Source of the DNA: Cryptomeria japonica
Lineage: Eukaryota; Streptophyta; Pinopsida; Cupressales; Cupressaceae
Assembly: GCF_030272615.1 (NCBI RefSeq)
Contig: NC_081412.1
Span: forward strand, 674,248,323-674,312,322
Reading direction: 5' to 3'
DNA: 64,000 nucleotides
Of the stretch, positions 34,801-46,855 are shown in pieces. Below the pieces are notes generated by a model. It had not been told where the DNA came from. It did not search any database and was given only the letters and a program-made list of their open reading frames with translations. How positions within the stretch are numbered: the stretch's first letter is position 1; the number at the start of each line of letters is the position of its first letter. The position numbers were made by a program, and so were the translations under genes.

Positions 34801-35790
34801 TACATCATTGGGGAGAGGAATAATGTCAAGCAATGGAAGCTTTTTGAGAAGCCTAAATTAAAGCAACTAATAGTGCTTAGAGAATGTTGCCTCGCTAAAT
34901 GTCTTCCATTAGGGGAGTAACACATTTCTTGGTATTAGGAGGTTTTTAAATTGTTTGAGATGAGGACATACCCATAGAGCCTAAAGGTGGTTTGGTTGAT
35001 GGACCATTGTTACTATGATGCTTGGGTTTGTGACTCACCATTGCAGACCACCTCTCTTTTTTTATAGGAGATAGAGAAGTAGAAGTGGGTTAATTGTTGG
35101 ACTTGCAATGGGAGATGCCAAATGGTAATCTTGGATCTTATGCAAAGAAATTGACATCTCTAACAAATTTTATGTAAATTGAATTTGGGAACATGTGTGT
35201 AACTCATCTAAATAATTTGGATATTAATTATTTTCTTAAAATCCTTGGAGAGATTCATTTTCTCTAGACCCTCTTCTAGGAAAAATTAAGATAAATATGT
35301 TCGATTCAACACACATGATAGAGCCTAGAGAGAATATAATTTGTGCCAAGAAGATCCTACACAAGGGTAAAGTAGGGAACTACACCTAGATGGGTACATG
35401 TAAAGTTTTCTTCTCATTAGAGATGGTGAAGTCTCTAGTCGACAATAAAAAACTAATGGACAACTACGAGCTATCTTTACGGATGGCTTTAACATGGTTG
35501 GATTTAATAAAAAACCAAAAAAAAAAAAAAAATCTTTGGTAAGGTTTTGCATTGCACCAAAATGAATATCTTGCAGGATCTAAGGACTGGTGACCTAGCC
35601 TTTGAGAATGCTTTCAAAGGAGATCCTTTTGACAAAATGCCTTGTTAAAGTAAATTTTTCTAGCCAATGACATGCATTGTAAAATTGAAAAAAAAGAAAA
35701 AGGAACCACATTAAGGGGTATTTCAATAGACATCATTGGGGAACACCTTGGAAAAACTTCTTAAGCCTCTTACATAAGCGCATTGTTGTC
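31825..35790 (-). mobile_element. Ancient decayed LINE remnant, copy B
   Basis: This is the duplicate of the remnant at 8,548-12,500. The minus-strand frame at 33,674-33,952 carries LLNV-type reverse-transcriptase sequence continuing THNIITKSLFINIKSLMHQL, preceded out of frame by DKIYNWWPIT. Many stops interrupt it. The 117-residue minus frame at 32,199-32,552 matches the one at 8,922-9,275. Confidence 0.5.
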
Positions 35791-36497
35791 AAGCACCATT
35801 AAACCTAGAACTCCAAAAATAATTACAAAATGACTAAAAATTACTTGTCATTTAAACAGTTAAAAAATACTTGTAATCTCTGTAGCCTAAAAGACAGTCA
35901 AATAAATATTGATCAACTTCTACCTCAAAAGAAATAGTATGACATCAATAATGTGCAAGCCAAATCCCTAATAGGACCAAATTCTTTCTATATATAAAAT
36001 AAGCATTTACTAAAAGTTGTTTCTGTTTCACAATTACTGACATACCTTGTTGTTTGTCATAGTACCCACACCACTTTCAAATTACTCATCGCGTTATTAA
36101 AGTTCGTGAAATGAGTTTTTACATTGTGGACTTTTTTTAAAGGCTTTATTTTGAATTTCTTAAATGCCATATAAGCATGAGAACAGAGGAAATATCGTAT
36201 GATCTTGGGATGTCTTGTTACTTGTCTTCACTACCCTTCTATACGTGCATGCTTATGTTTATAATTTATGGCGTGAAGAAATACAAGAGGAATGCTCCCC
36301 GACGGGTCATGTCGACGCCACTCAATTCGAGAAATCAAGCAGCCGAGACTACTGGCGTTCGACCGTGGAGATGACAAAGTTTTGCACAATTAAGTCCTCT
36401 CAATAAAAGAAATTAAGCAGTGGAGAATACTCTCAAGCTCGGAGACTACAGCTTTACGCACAATTAAGTACTCTCAGCCCACCACATCGATTCACAT

Positions 36498-36980
36498 GTG
36501 AGATACATTTTATTAGAAAGTTTCTCAATTTCTCCGCCATATGAATCCAACTTTAAAACTCTCATTTTTTCAATTAACAGTGATCAAGGACAGAAACTTT
36601 TGGCTCAAGATGTATTTCTGAGTCACAGTGGTAAGCAGAAAATTTTTATTAGGCAGCTGTACAGAGACCTCACAAACCAGAGTGTGTCCTGCTTCTTTGA
36701 TCAAGATCGTTGAAGCGAGAGATACATGCTCAACCCGTACAAATCCCAACCTCAAAATTTTACCCTTGTCCTTCTAGATTTCACCGGATGCTCTTAAAAA
36801 CGTTACACCGTACAACGAAAAGTGGAAACAGTTGGAGAAATCCGCGGAAAAGCGAGCCGAATGGCACCGATCTTTGAGTACAATACGGCGAATTAACGGG
36901 TTGAAGTTCAGAGAAGGTGATGATGAAGTGAGGTTTCGAGATGAAATTGTGAAAGAAATCTCACTTATACCAAAATCTTA
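36498..36980 (+). pseudogene. Broken TIR-domain gene, copy B
   Basis: This is the duplicate of 12,834-13,314, with only a few residue changes (QKLLAQDVFLSHSGKQKIF). It has the same early termination after FFDQDR and the same missing central TIR block. The tail frame (KSAEKRAEWHRSLSTIRR...EIVKEIS) is kept. Because both copies share the lesion, inactivation predates the duplication. Confidence 0.65.
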
Positions 36981-36986
36981 TTTTTT

Positions 36987-38120
36987 GTCATCTACCAAAC
37001 CTACTTGCCTCTTAAACTTTTTCTAGATTCTTCTAATCCATTCCAAATTAACCTAATCCCCCTCCCTAATTATTGTCGCATTCTTAAGGAAAGAGAAGTC
37101 TCTTTTCAAAGCCTCCAAAGTCTTTGAAAACCTCCAAAGTCTTTGAAAATTATTAAAGGTCTTATGTCCTCATCAAGTTAACCCCCAAAGTTTTCTAAAC
37201 CATTTATGGTTCTTACATAACCATTTATGGCTCTTACATAACTATTTATGGCTAAACTCAACTCACCCACATGATTAGAGGTTTTTTTTTTCTAACTCAA
37301 CCCTCATTTAACTTATAGGTCTCTTCAAGCATTCATTGTTTTGATCATGGTTATCCCCACTAACTCTTGCACAAGAGTTTATCCATTGGATAAAAACAAT
37401 TACCTTTAGATAAAAGTTTTATTCACTAACTCAAGCCTAACCAAACCCTCTTAGGGTAAACTTCATGTCATCTCAAACATTTAATGCTTCTTCCCTTTCC
37501 TCTCAAGCCATCTCATGTTGACATTTGTCATCATGGGATTGGGTTGAAAGTCATCACATGGATCACAAACCTATCAATCCTGGCCCTTGCTAAGATTATT
37601 CAATCTTGACCATGAATTGCCCTATTTCCCTTATAAATAGAGCTCTCTTTCTTCAATTTCAAGATCAGAAGTCATTTGTGTATCAAACTTATAGTCGTTT
37701 TAGAGAGCTTTAAGAAGCATTTGCATTGTTATTATACTAATATTTACATAGACTAATTAGGTGTTTTCTCATAGTAAATCATTCACACTTGCTTAAGCAT
37801 TTGTTTTCATTTTCACAACCATCTTGAATCTTCATATGACATCTATGAATAGTGCAAAAGGTTGAGAGCTACACTCATGTGGGACTTGGAGAGGAGAGGA
37901 ACAAGGGAGGAATATCTATGAGTATTTTGAAGAACATCTTGGGGGGTCTTATTCCACTTTTTCGTTTATGTAGCTTCTTATTGCATGCTTTATATCTCTC
38001 TTGATGTGCATGTTAAGGTTTTTAGGTTCATTCGTATTTGGTTTTGATTGTGACTAATCTAGTAACGTTTGAACTATGTCTTTTGTGCCTTGTGCCCCTT
38101 TTAGCGTGCATCAATAATAA
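36987..38120 (+). repeat. LTR-like repeat fragment, copy B
   Basis: This is the duplicate of 13,330-14,500, distantly related to the solo LTR at 18,426. It carries a TATAAATAGAGCTC box near 37,630 and lacks the 48-bp tandem duplication of copy A. Confidence 0.5.
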
Positions 38121-38697
38121 TACAATTTAATCAAATTTTTTAAGCTGATTATTTTTCAGATAATAATTTTTACTAACATATTCAAAGTTAATTTTTTTTA
38201 AATATTGATGATAAATTTTTTATAGAAGTCTTTATATTTTTAAATTATTAATATAAACGTATGTAATTTTCCAACACCGTTCTCTATATTTTAAAAAAAT
38301 TTAAAAATCATATAAATTTTGATAAACATGTAACACGAAAAATATTAAAAAAAAAATGTAGTAATAATTCGTTCCATTATGATTAATTGAATTAAGGAAA
38401 GTTGCTCACATATTATCCTTTGTCAGTTTAGTATCTACAATCTTCATGGTCATGAAAAAGCGTTTCCATTTAAGCTCGTCATTTCACTTCAAGCAGACTA
38501 TTTGTAAGAGCTTATTCCACCATATATGATCCCACAATGAATGTGGGAGTAAATATTTGCCACTTTTGCATCACACACAAGCCGGAACAAAAACCGTTAA
38601 CGTGAAAATGGAGGTTGCGGTAACGGACTCGAAACGGAAACATAGAAATGATACGGAATGAACAAGGTCAGGTTAAGTGGTTCCCATAGGAATAGTC

Positions 38698-39347
38698 TGT
38701 GAAAAATCTATTACAGTTACTGATTATTATCCTCCTATCTTTGATAGATTATTTGAGCAACAAATATTGGAAAATAATACAACTGCAATTTCACAAACTC
38801 ATAAAAAATGTGCAACACAATGAACACAATATTTTCTGACAATTGTCCCTGGAAAAACCCCTAAGGGAAAACCAGTACTGCGGATGAGGAATATATATTA
38901 ACTATAGCAAATCAAGAGATACAAATACTACTTGCCTGTTACTGGCAGAGCTTTGACGACCTCCCAATTTCTCCTACTAAAATTCCACCCCGCTACTATC
39001 CCAACGCTATCACTGTGTCCTTGCTAACACTGCAAGACTACTTGCTGACACTTCAAGTTCTTCACACAATTCATTCATTCATTCATTCATTTTCCATATG
39101 CCCCCTGACCCCCTTATATACTACTCTCATTGGAAAATCAACGGTCGAGATTAATTCTCAATCAACGGCTGAGATTAAAACAACTAAACAACCCTAACCA
39201 AATTGATTGCTAGAAGTTTCTAAAAAGAGTCAAATAATTAATAACAATTGTTTGAACTCTAACTACATTTGTTAGAAAACAATTATTTACTAATTATTTA
39301 GCAAATGGACAAACAGTTGTCCAAGCTAACAAACTAACAAACTAACA
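38698..39347 (-). repeat. 3' LTR (left) of the reverse Copia
   Basis: This 650-bp LTR reads TGTGAAAAATC...CTAACA on the plus strand and contains an (ATTC)n run near 39,070-39,090. The purine tract AAGAGGGGG lies just inside it on the minus strand. Confidence 0.9.
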
Positions 39348-39369
39348 CCCCCTCTTAGCGAGGAAGTTG

Positions 39370-39850
39370 TTCTACATGACACCCAACTTCTCTCTGAAGA
39401 AGATGAATTTCGCCTTCCCCAATGCCTTTGTCAGAATGTCTGCTACCCGCTGATCTGTAAGTATAAACTGTAGCTGAACAACTCCACGTTGTACACAATC
39501 TCTGATGAAGTGATACCTGATGTCTATATGTTTTGACCTATCATGAAACACTGGATTCTCAGTCAGCTTAATGCAACTCTGATTGTCACAGTGTATCACT
39601 GTAGTCTCAACCTTTTGACCAAACAAGGCTACTATCAACTTCTGAAGCCATATAGCTTCACATGTCACCATGCTAGCTGCTATATATTCTGACTCTGCTG
39701 AACTCAGAGCCATAGACTTTTGCTTCCTACTGAACCAAGAGACAACTCCTGATCCCAAACTGAAACAACACCCTGAAGTGCTCCTCTTGTCTATTGTACT
39801 GCCTACCCAATCTGCGTTATTATAGCCCATCAACCTGATTCCTTCACCTC
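39370..39850 (-). mobile_element. RNase H region of the reverse Copia
   Basis: Motifs include ADWVGSTIDKRSTSG, the SSAESEYIA block and a TKALGKAKF-like end, typical of Copia RNase H. It removes the RNA strand during reverse transcription. It is part of the broken element. Confidence 0.85.
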
Positions 39851-39879
39851 AAGCATATCTAATCCCATACTCGATTGTA

Positions 39880-41000
39880 CCTCACAAATAACGCAGCACA
39901 TGCTTTGCCGCTATCCAATGCACTCCCTTTGGTTCAACCATGAACTGACTAAGAGAGTTAACTGCAAAAGCTATATCTGGCCTGGTGTTGACCAAATACA
40001 TGAGAGAACCAATCAACTGCCTAAATAATGTGGGATCTACATCCTTCTCCCTGGATGTATCTACCTTCCTCCAATTCGTGATCATAGGTGTAGACATGGC
40101 TTTGCAATCTTCCATCCTGAACCTTTTCAAGATTTTAATGCAATATTTCCCTTGTATAAGGAAAATCTCTCCATCTGTCTGCCATACCTCCATGCCTAGA
40201 AAGTAGTGCATAAGTCCCAAATCCTTCATCTCGAACTCTGCTGCAAGGTCCCTCTTGCACTCTTTTATGAGCCCTAGTGAACCTGTTAGAAATAAGTCAT
40301 CCACATATAGAACAAGAATGAGAATCTCACCCCCAACCACCAAGTAGTAGAGATTAGCATCTGCCTCACTCTTCACAAAGCCCATTTCCTACAAGTAACT
40401 ATCAATGAGTTCATACCACACTCTGGGAGCCTACTTGAGTCCATACAAAGCTCTCTTTAATCTACATGCGTGGGTCTCTTTGCTGTGTGCTACAAAACCT
40501 TCTAGTTGTTCTATGTATACCTCCTCTTTCAACTCACCATTAAGGAATGTTGTCTTGACATCCATTTGATGGATCTGCCATCCCATTTGTGCTGAAATTG
40601 AGATTACAGCTCATATAGAAGTATACCTGGCAACTGGAGCAAATGTCTCCTCATAGTCTATTCCCTCCTTCTGAGAGAACCCTTTTGCCACAAACCTTGC
40701 CTTGTATTTCTCGATGCTACCATCTACACCATGCTTGATCTTATAGATCCAACGTGATCCAACCACAGCTCTATCCATTGGTCTAGGCACTACCTCCCAA
40801 ACATCATTCTGCATAATTGAAGTATACTCCTCAACCATAGCATCTTGCCACACTTGATGTTGTGCAGCCTCCTGATAGCTAGAAGGTTCACTATTTACCA
40901 ACTGACTAACTAATGCAACATAGTCATCAAACTTGGCTAGTTGTTTCCATTGTCTACTACTCCTCCTAGGAGTACCCACTAACTCCTAAGTATTTCTTTG
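39880..41000 (-). mobile_element. Reverse transcriptase region of the reverse Copia
   Basis: The order is [20 protein letters not shown], then the active-site block YVDDLFLTG, then GSLMYLVNTRPDIAFAVN. These are standard Copia polymerase motifs. This part of the element is broken. Confidence 0.88.
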
Positions 41001-41279
41001 TGTCTGTTGAACCTTACGGTTGTTGCTGCCAACTGTAGAAGATGAAATATCAACCTCCATGTCTTCTTGATGCATCTCTTCTTGCACCTGTTTCTCCATA
41101 CTCTGAGAACTCTCACCTCCTAAGCCTATGCTAGTACTAGTAACTGTACTAGAGCTTTGTTGACCTTGATTCAGTTGAGTGATCCTTGGAGCTTGTATTG
41201 GCTGCTCACTCTGATCATCTGCTAGCAAATCTCTAGACCTTCTAAATGCCTTGTTCTCCATGAACTTGACATCACGTCA

Positions 41280-42500
41280 AACAATAATCCGCCTGGTCCC
41301 TGGAATGAATATCCGATATGCCTTTGAGGTTTCACTGTACCCCACAAAGTACCCTCTTTCTGCAGTCTGATCTAACTTGGTACGTGTATCCTTTGGAATG
41401 TGACAATATGCCAAACTCCCAAAGATCCTGAAGTGACTAACATCTGGCTTCTTCCCAGTGAATGCTTCCTCTAGTGTCATCTTCCCTAGCACCTTATGTG
41501 GAACTCTATTCTGTATGTATACTGTCGTACTACATGCTTCTACCCATAAGTACCGGGGCAAGTCCTGATCATGTAGCATAGCCCTTGCTACCTCCGATAT
41601 GGACCTATTCTTCCTCTTAGCAACCCCATTCTATTGTGGGTTGTAAGGAACATTCCACTCTCTCTTGATTCCTTCCCTGGTACAAAACTCTTGGAATTCA
41701 TTCCCTTTGTACTCGCCTCCATTGTCTGACCGAAGAACCTTTATCTTCCTTCTTGTCGAGTTCTCCATAAGAGCCTTGAACTGTTGGAAGCGACTGAAAA
41801 CCTCATCCTTGGTCTTCAAGAAGTATATCCAGGTCTTCTTGGAGAAATCATCAATAAAAGTACCAAAGTACTCATACCCTCTGAGAGATTTTGTCGACAT
41901 TGGTCCACATACATCTGAATGTACTAGATCAAGAACACCCTTGGATCTAGTGTCACTCCTTGGAAAATTTTCTTTCACAAACTTCCCCAACACACATCCC
42001 TTACATACATCATCATGCTCTATGCTCACCTCTAGAACACCTGTCACAGTCTCATGAAGCAATTTAAGTGCTCCATGATGTATATGGCCCATCCTCCTAT
42101 GCCATAGCTCTCCAAGATCTCTAGGATTATTGTTGCTCATGAGTACCTTAGGAGTATCAAACTGCAATCTATAAAGTCGACCACTCCTAACTCCAATAGC
42201 TATGGGTGATTTCCAATCCTTATGCTTAATCAATACATTTGCCCCTCTAAAGAGTACATTGTACCCTTTGTCCTAAAGGATAGATACAGAAATCAAATTC
42301 ATCCCTAAGCCTAGAACATGCAACACATCATGAAGAGGAATAATCTTACCATTCTCCCTCTGAAACTGAATAGTCCCTTTCCCAACTGAGTTGAGTTTGG
42401 ACATGTTTCCCATAGAGATCTGGATTCTGGTGCTCTCCTCCTTATAACTAGAGAAGTGTTCTCTAACTCCTATCATATGAAATGACACCCCACTATCTAT
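41280..42500 (-). mobile_element. Protease and integrase region of the reverse Copia
   Basis: WHIDSG marks the protease. LWHRRMGHIHHGALKLL marks the pre-integrase zinc region. DLVHSDVCGPM, FIDDFSKKTWIYFLK and LRSDNGGEY are integrase-core motifs. This part is broken along with the rest of the element. Confidence 0.88.
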
Positions 42501-43406
42501 GTGCCAAACACTCTGTGAGGTTGAGCTAACCATACACGCTATGAGTGCAAACTCATCTTCCATTCTATTCAAGAGCTCATCTGCACTTGTTGAAGCTGCA
42601 AATTGCTTCTTGCCTTTCTTGTCATTCTTCTTCCTTTCTGGGCAATCGCTGACATAGTGGCCAAACTCATGATAGCCATAGCACTTGATCATCAACAAGC
42701 CTTTCTTCTTCTTCTTCTTCTCACCTTGTGGATTTGATCCTTTGCTGGACCCCTTCTTTGCTTTTCCTTTACCCACTAGGGTAACGTTCTCCTGTTCTGC
42801 CTCACTTTTCTAACTCTTATTGTTGGCTCCATTGACAAGGCTTAGTCTAAGCTCCTCCTGAGTGAAATCACTCCAAAGTTGATCCCAACTTGGTAAGGTG
42901 TCTCGTTCATTCACAACTTGAACAAAGACATCCCACTGCTTAGAAAACCCATTTAGGGCTATCCATACTAGCTCATCATCACTTGGTTTATCTCCAATAG
43001 CCGCTAACTTATCCTTGACAAGTTTGAGTCTGGTGAGGTTACTCGTCACTTCTTCTCCCTTATTCATTCAGGTATTCCTCAACTTTTCTCTGAGAATCAG
43101 CTTCCGATTAGTGGTAGCATTCTGGTACAGATTCAGAATGGCATCCCACATCTTCTTTGCAGTATCTAACTTAGCAATATATGGAAGTATATGGTCCTTG
43201 ACACCATCAAGGATTAGCCTCCTTGCCTTGGAATCATCCTTCTTGTATGCCGCAAGCTGTGTTGCATCTGTAGGTACAGTCACAATAGTGGTAACATATT
43301 CCTTGATACCATTCTCTTCTAGCAATAAAGAAATTCTGGCTTTCCAGACACCAAAATTAGAGGCTCCATCCAATCTATCTTGATCTCTTAAACCAACTGA
43401 GGCCAT
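42270..43406 (-). mobile_element. Gag region of the reverse Copia
   Basis: It starts MASVGLRDQDRLDGASNFGVW, the Copia Gag opening. It continues through the helical core (AKKMWDAILNLYQ) to a CCHC knuckle (CYGYHEFGHYVSDC) preceded by a lysine-rich stretch. Confidence 0.85.
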
Positions 43407-43519
43407 CTCAAAGGTTAAAGCAAATAAAAATTCTAAAGAGGTTAAACTAGGTTTTATAAACCCTCAATTTCCTTCGCCTAGGGTAAATCTCTTCTACCCT
43501 TAACTTAGCTCTGATACCA

Positions 43520-44169
43520 TGTGAAAAATCTATTACAGTTACTGATTATTATCCTCCTATCTTTGATAGATTATTTGAGCAACAAATATTGGAAAATAAC
43601 ACAACTGCAATTTCACAAACTCATAAAAAATGTGCAACACAATGAACACAATATTTTTTGACAATTGTCCCTGGAAAAACCCCTAAGGGAAAACCAGTAC
43701 TGTAGATGAGGAATATATATTAACTACAGCAAATCAAGAGATACAAATACTGCGTGCCTGTTACTGGCAGAGCTTCGACGACCTCCCAATTTCTCCTGTT
43801 GAGATTCCACCCCGCTACTATCCCAACACTATCACTACATCCTTGCTAACACTGCAAAACTACTTGCTAACACTGCAAGTTCTTCACACAATTCATTCAT
43901 TCATTCATTCATTTTCCAAATGCCCCCTGACCCCCTTATATACTACTATCATTGAAAAACCAACGACCGAGATTAATTCTCAATCAACGGCTGAGATTAA
44001 AACAACTAAACAACCCTAACCAAATTGGTTGCTAGAAGTTTCTAAAAAGAGTCAAATAATTAATAAGAATTGTTTGAACTCTAACTAAATTTGTTAGCAA
44101 ACAATTATTTACTAATTATTTAGCAAATGGACAAACAATTGTCCAAGCTAACAAACTAACAAACTAACA
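43520..44169 (-). repeat. 5' LTR (right) of the reverse Copia
   Basis: This 650-bp partner of the left LTR has about 30 substitutions, mostly transitions. The primer site lies just inside it. Confidence 0.9.
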
Positions 44170-44461
44170 TGATCACCTAAGTCAATGCTTAGAATGTGTC
44201 GGTTAAGCCCGAGATACCAGGTATATAATAGAGAAAATTACAGCTCGATGCTATGTCTTATTGATCAAATGATACATATTTATATAACAGTAAATACGTA
44301 CTACATCCTTACAGATCTGCTAAACAGACTGACAACTTACTCTGTAACTAAAGAGTTTGTAAACAAATTGACTACTGCTGCCAGCAAATTGGAAGTGAAG
44401 GACACAGATGAACTTATTTTGGCTAATTCAACCTTAATTTTGACTTAAATCCAACCTTTAG

Positions 44462-44818
44462 AGGCATGCCCACATCCAAATGCAAAATCTGGGACTGCAA
44501 CAAGAAGTATACCACAAGAGATCAATGTAGAAGTATGGAAGGAAAAAGTCCCTCTTTTCAACCCCACTATACAATCCATTATTGGCATGTCCACATCCAA
44601 ATGCAAAATCTAGGACTGAAACAATTAATTTATCACAAGAAATCAATGTTTGATAGCAGGGATTACAATAGATCCATGTAATGCCATTGCATGTAATGTC
44701 AATGTTGGTTTGGAAAAGATAGGGTCATCCATTTTGAATAGATATGTAAGTTGCAGCCAATTTTCAAAAGAAGACTGGGAAGTAATGGACTATAATTGTA
44801 AACTTGCTGGTAAATAAG
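44462..44818 (+). pseudogene. Cysteine-rich protein fragment, copy B
   Basis: This is the duplicate of 15,357-15,711. It starts MPTSKCKIWDCNKKYTTRDQ and has the same second unit about 120 bp later. The frame across the units differs from copy A by small indels, so the reading is not conserved. Family unknown. Confidence 0.35.
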
Positions 44819-45165
44819 CAACCTTCCAAATTTGGTTCCCAATTTTTAAACATACCCATTAACTCAAAAATACATGACATTGATATTGATTGTCCAAAAT
44901 TAAATGAAAATGATATTGATTGCCCATTATACCTTGCAGTCTAGTTGTTTACGAAAATAATTACTACATTCATTTCCCACAACTAGACCCAATTTAATAT
45001 ATTTCTTAATAATAAGAGAAAGATTCATAATTCTTTTAATTAATATCCAAATTAAGCAATAGATTTGAATTCAATTAATTGTTTCATTCACTGCTAAGAA
45101 GAGTGAATAAAATTAGCATATTGTAGAAGTGTCATAAAACTGATGTTACTTTGCATCATATAAAT

Positions 45166-45416
45166 GGTAATGCATCTTTCCTTCCTTCAACTCTACCCTA
45201 TAATTGCAGAGCTTAGGGAAAGAATAAAGAATGACAAATCTCTTATATTTTAAAGAGAAAAAATAGATGTAATTGTCAATTATAAAAAATGTTGACAATA
45301 TAAAAAATAAAATAATAATTATCTTAAAAATAATAGAATGTTAAAAAATAGTGGATGTTAATCTATGTTTTATAGAAAAGTGGATAGAACCACTGAACTA
45401 TATTAAATTTTAAAAG
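45166..45416. other. Copy-B-only AT-rich flank of the LINE
   Basis: Copy A lacks this stretch; its match breaks at 16,061 and resumes at copy B 52,614. It has no coding potential and may be part of an older insertion into which the LINE jumped. Confidence 0.4.
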
Positions 45417-45856
45417 TTTTTTTACAGTGTCTGGTTCAAAAAGCACTAAAGGGAAAGAACTAATAAGAAAACCCTTTAGTATTGCTTAAGTAACACAAGC
45501 CTATTCTACCCAATACCAAATGCCCATTGGCATAGTACATCAAAAAAACCCATCCCAATTACATAAGCCGCATTAGATATAAAGGAAGCCGCCAATAGAA
45601 GCATATAGAAGGAAGATTAAAGTATGATCACTGAAGGATGCATATCCATTTCTGCCAAAAAACACCAGTCTGAACCACCCCTGTCTATGACACACAATTC
45701 TCCAACCACTAGTTAGAATGATACCACATAGTAGAAATGAAACCATAATCAGACACCCTGTCAAAATAAACATTGTGATCAAGCATAGCAGAACCCACAC
45801 CAAAGAAAAGCCACACCAAATAAGGAGGTTGATGAAGAAAACAACTATGCCCTTCT

Positions 45857-46853
45857 TTACTTAAAAAATTCTAAAACCGAGGAAGGGATCTCATCCACAC
45901 TTACCTCCCGCATATTAGCATCACTGTCAATGGCTAAATTAGCCAAGAAATCTGCAATCTTATTCACTTCCCTATAACAGTGGGAAATCAAGAAGGAATC
46001 AAAAAAGTCTAATTTTTGCAAAAGATGATCAAGTATATATTGTAATTGCCAACAATTCAATTTCTTTTTTATGACACTTTGAATAATAGCCATAGAATCA
46101 CCCTCAATTATCAAGTCCTTAATTCCCAAAGATATAGCCATATCCAAACCAAGAGACAAAGCAAAGAATTCTACACAATTGTTAGACTTGAAACCAATTG
46201 CATGACAATGAGCCTGAATAAATCTTACCTTATGATCATAAATTACCATACCTGCCACTGCCAGGCCAGGTTTCCCATGAGAAGCACCATCAAAATTCAA
46301 TTTAAAGTGCCCTTGTGGAGGAGGTTTCCAGCAGGCAAAATTTCTCTTACTAATAGCATTAGTCTTGTTTAAAATAGATCCATGAGAAGGTAAGACTGAT
46401 AACATTCTCCAAACTCGAGTTACCCTACCATCCCAATGAGAAAAAGAGGTAAGGGTTTCCAAATTCTTATAGATAAAAGACAAAGCAACTTCAAAGATGG
46501 AAGATTCAATCCTCAATAAAACCTTAGCCAAGGAAGAACTTGTTTGTTTAAAAATCCTATTATTACGCTCTAACCAAATATTCCAAATCACAATAGATGG
46601 ATAAATAATCCAAAGACATGCATAGAAAGATGAGGCAAACAGGAGAGGCCAGGCTCTAAAGTGGGAAAGGAGATCCTTACCAATAACAGAGGAAATATTA
46701 ATCTTTTCAAACAACCACTGCCAGCAAGCATAGGCAAAATCACAGTGAAGAAACAAGTGTGCAGAGGATTCTAAATTTTTATTACAAAAGACACAAGAAA
46801 ATACTGCAATAATACCCAACCTGTCCAACCTCATTCCTGTAACGACCCTATCC
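45857..46853 (-). pseudogene. LINE ORF2 C-terminal region: zf-RVT and RNase H
   Basis: A cysteine-histidine cluster (FCNKNLESSAHLFLHC) fits the zf-RVT domain. It is followed by a plant-type RNase H: LNFDGASHGKPG, NNCVEFFALSLGL, LIIEGDS and REVNKIADFLANLA supply the Asp-Glu-Asp-Asp set. This domain would remove RNA after first-strand synthesis. The frame is separated from the reverse-transcriptase part by a TAG at 46,853-46,855, where the family usually has tryptophan or glutamine. The terminal stop at about 45,857 is normal. Confidence 0.85.
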
Positions 46854-46855
46854 TA

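Larger units (their letters stand above)
38698..44169 (-). mobile_element. Ty1/Copia retrotransposon, reverse orientation, broken
   Basis: Two 650-bp LTRs (38,698-39,347 and 43,520-44,169) flank a minus-strand interior. The primer site complement (GCTCTGATACCA) abuts the right LTR at 43,508-43,519, and the purine tract lies beside the left LTR. On the minus strand the order is gag, zinc knuckle, protease, integrase, reverse transcriptase, RNase H, the Copia order. The elements' LTRs differ by about 30 of 650 bases (4.6%). Flanking 5-mers (TAGTC and TGATC) form a decayed target duplication, and copy A has the empty site near 15,085. It is end-to-end but broken by several interruptions. Confidence 0.93.

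Noticed and set aside
44185-44448. 87-residue frame beside the reverse Copia
   Set aside because: The corresponding sequence in copy A at about 15,100-15,350 is not open, so it is probably chance.
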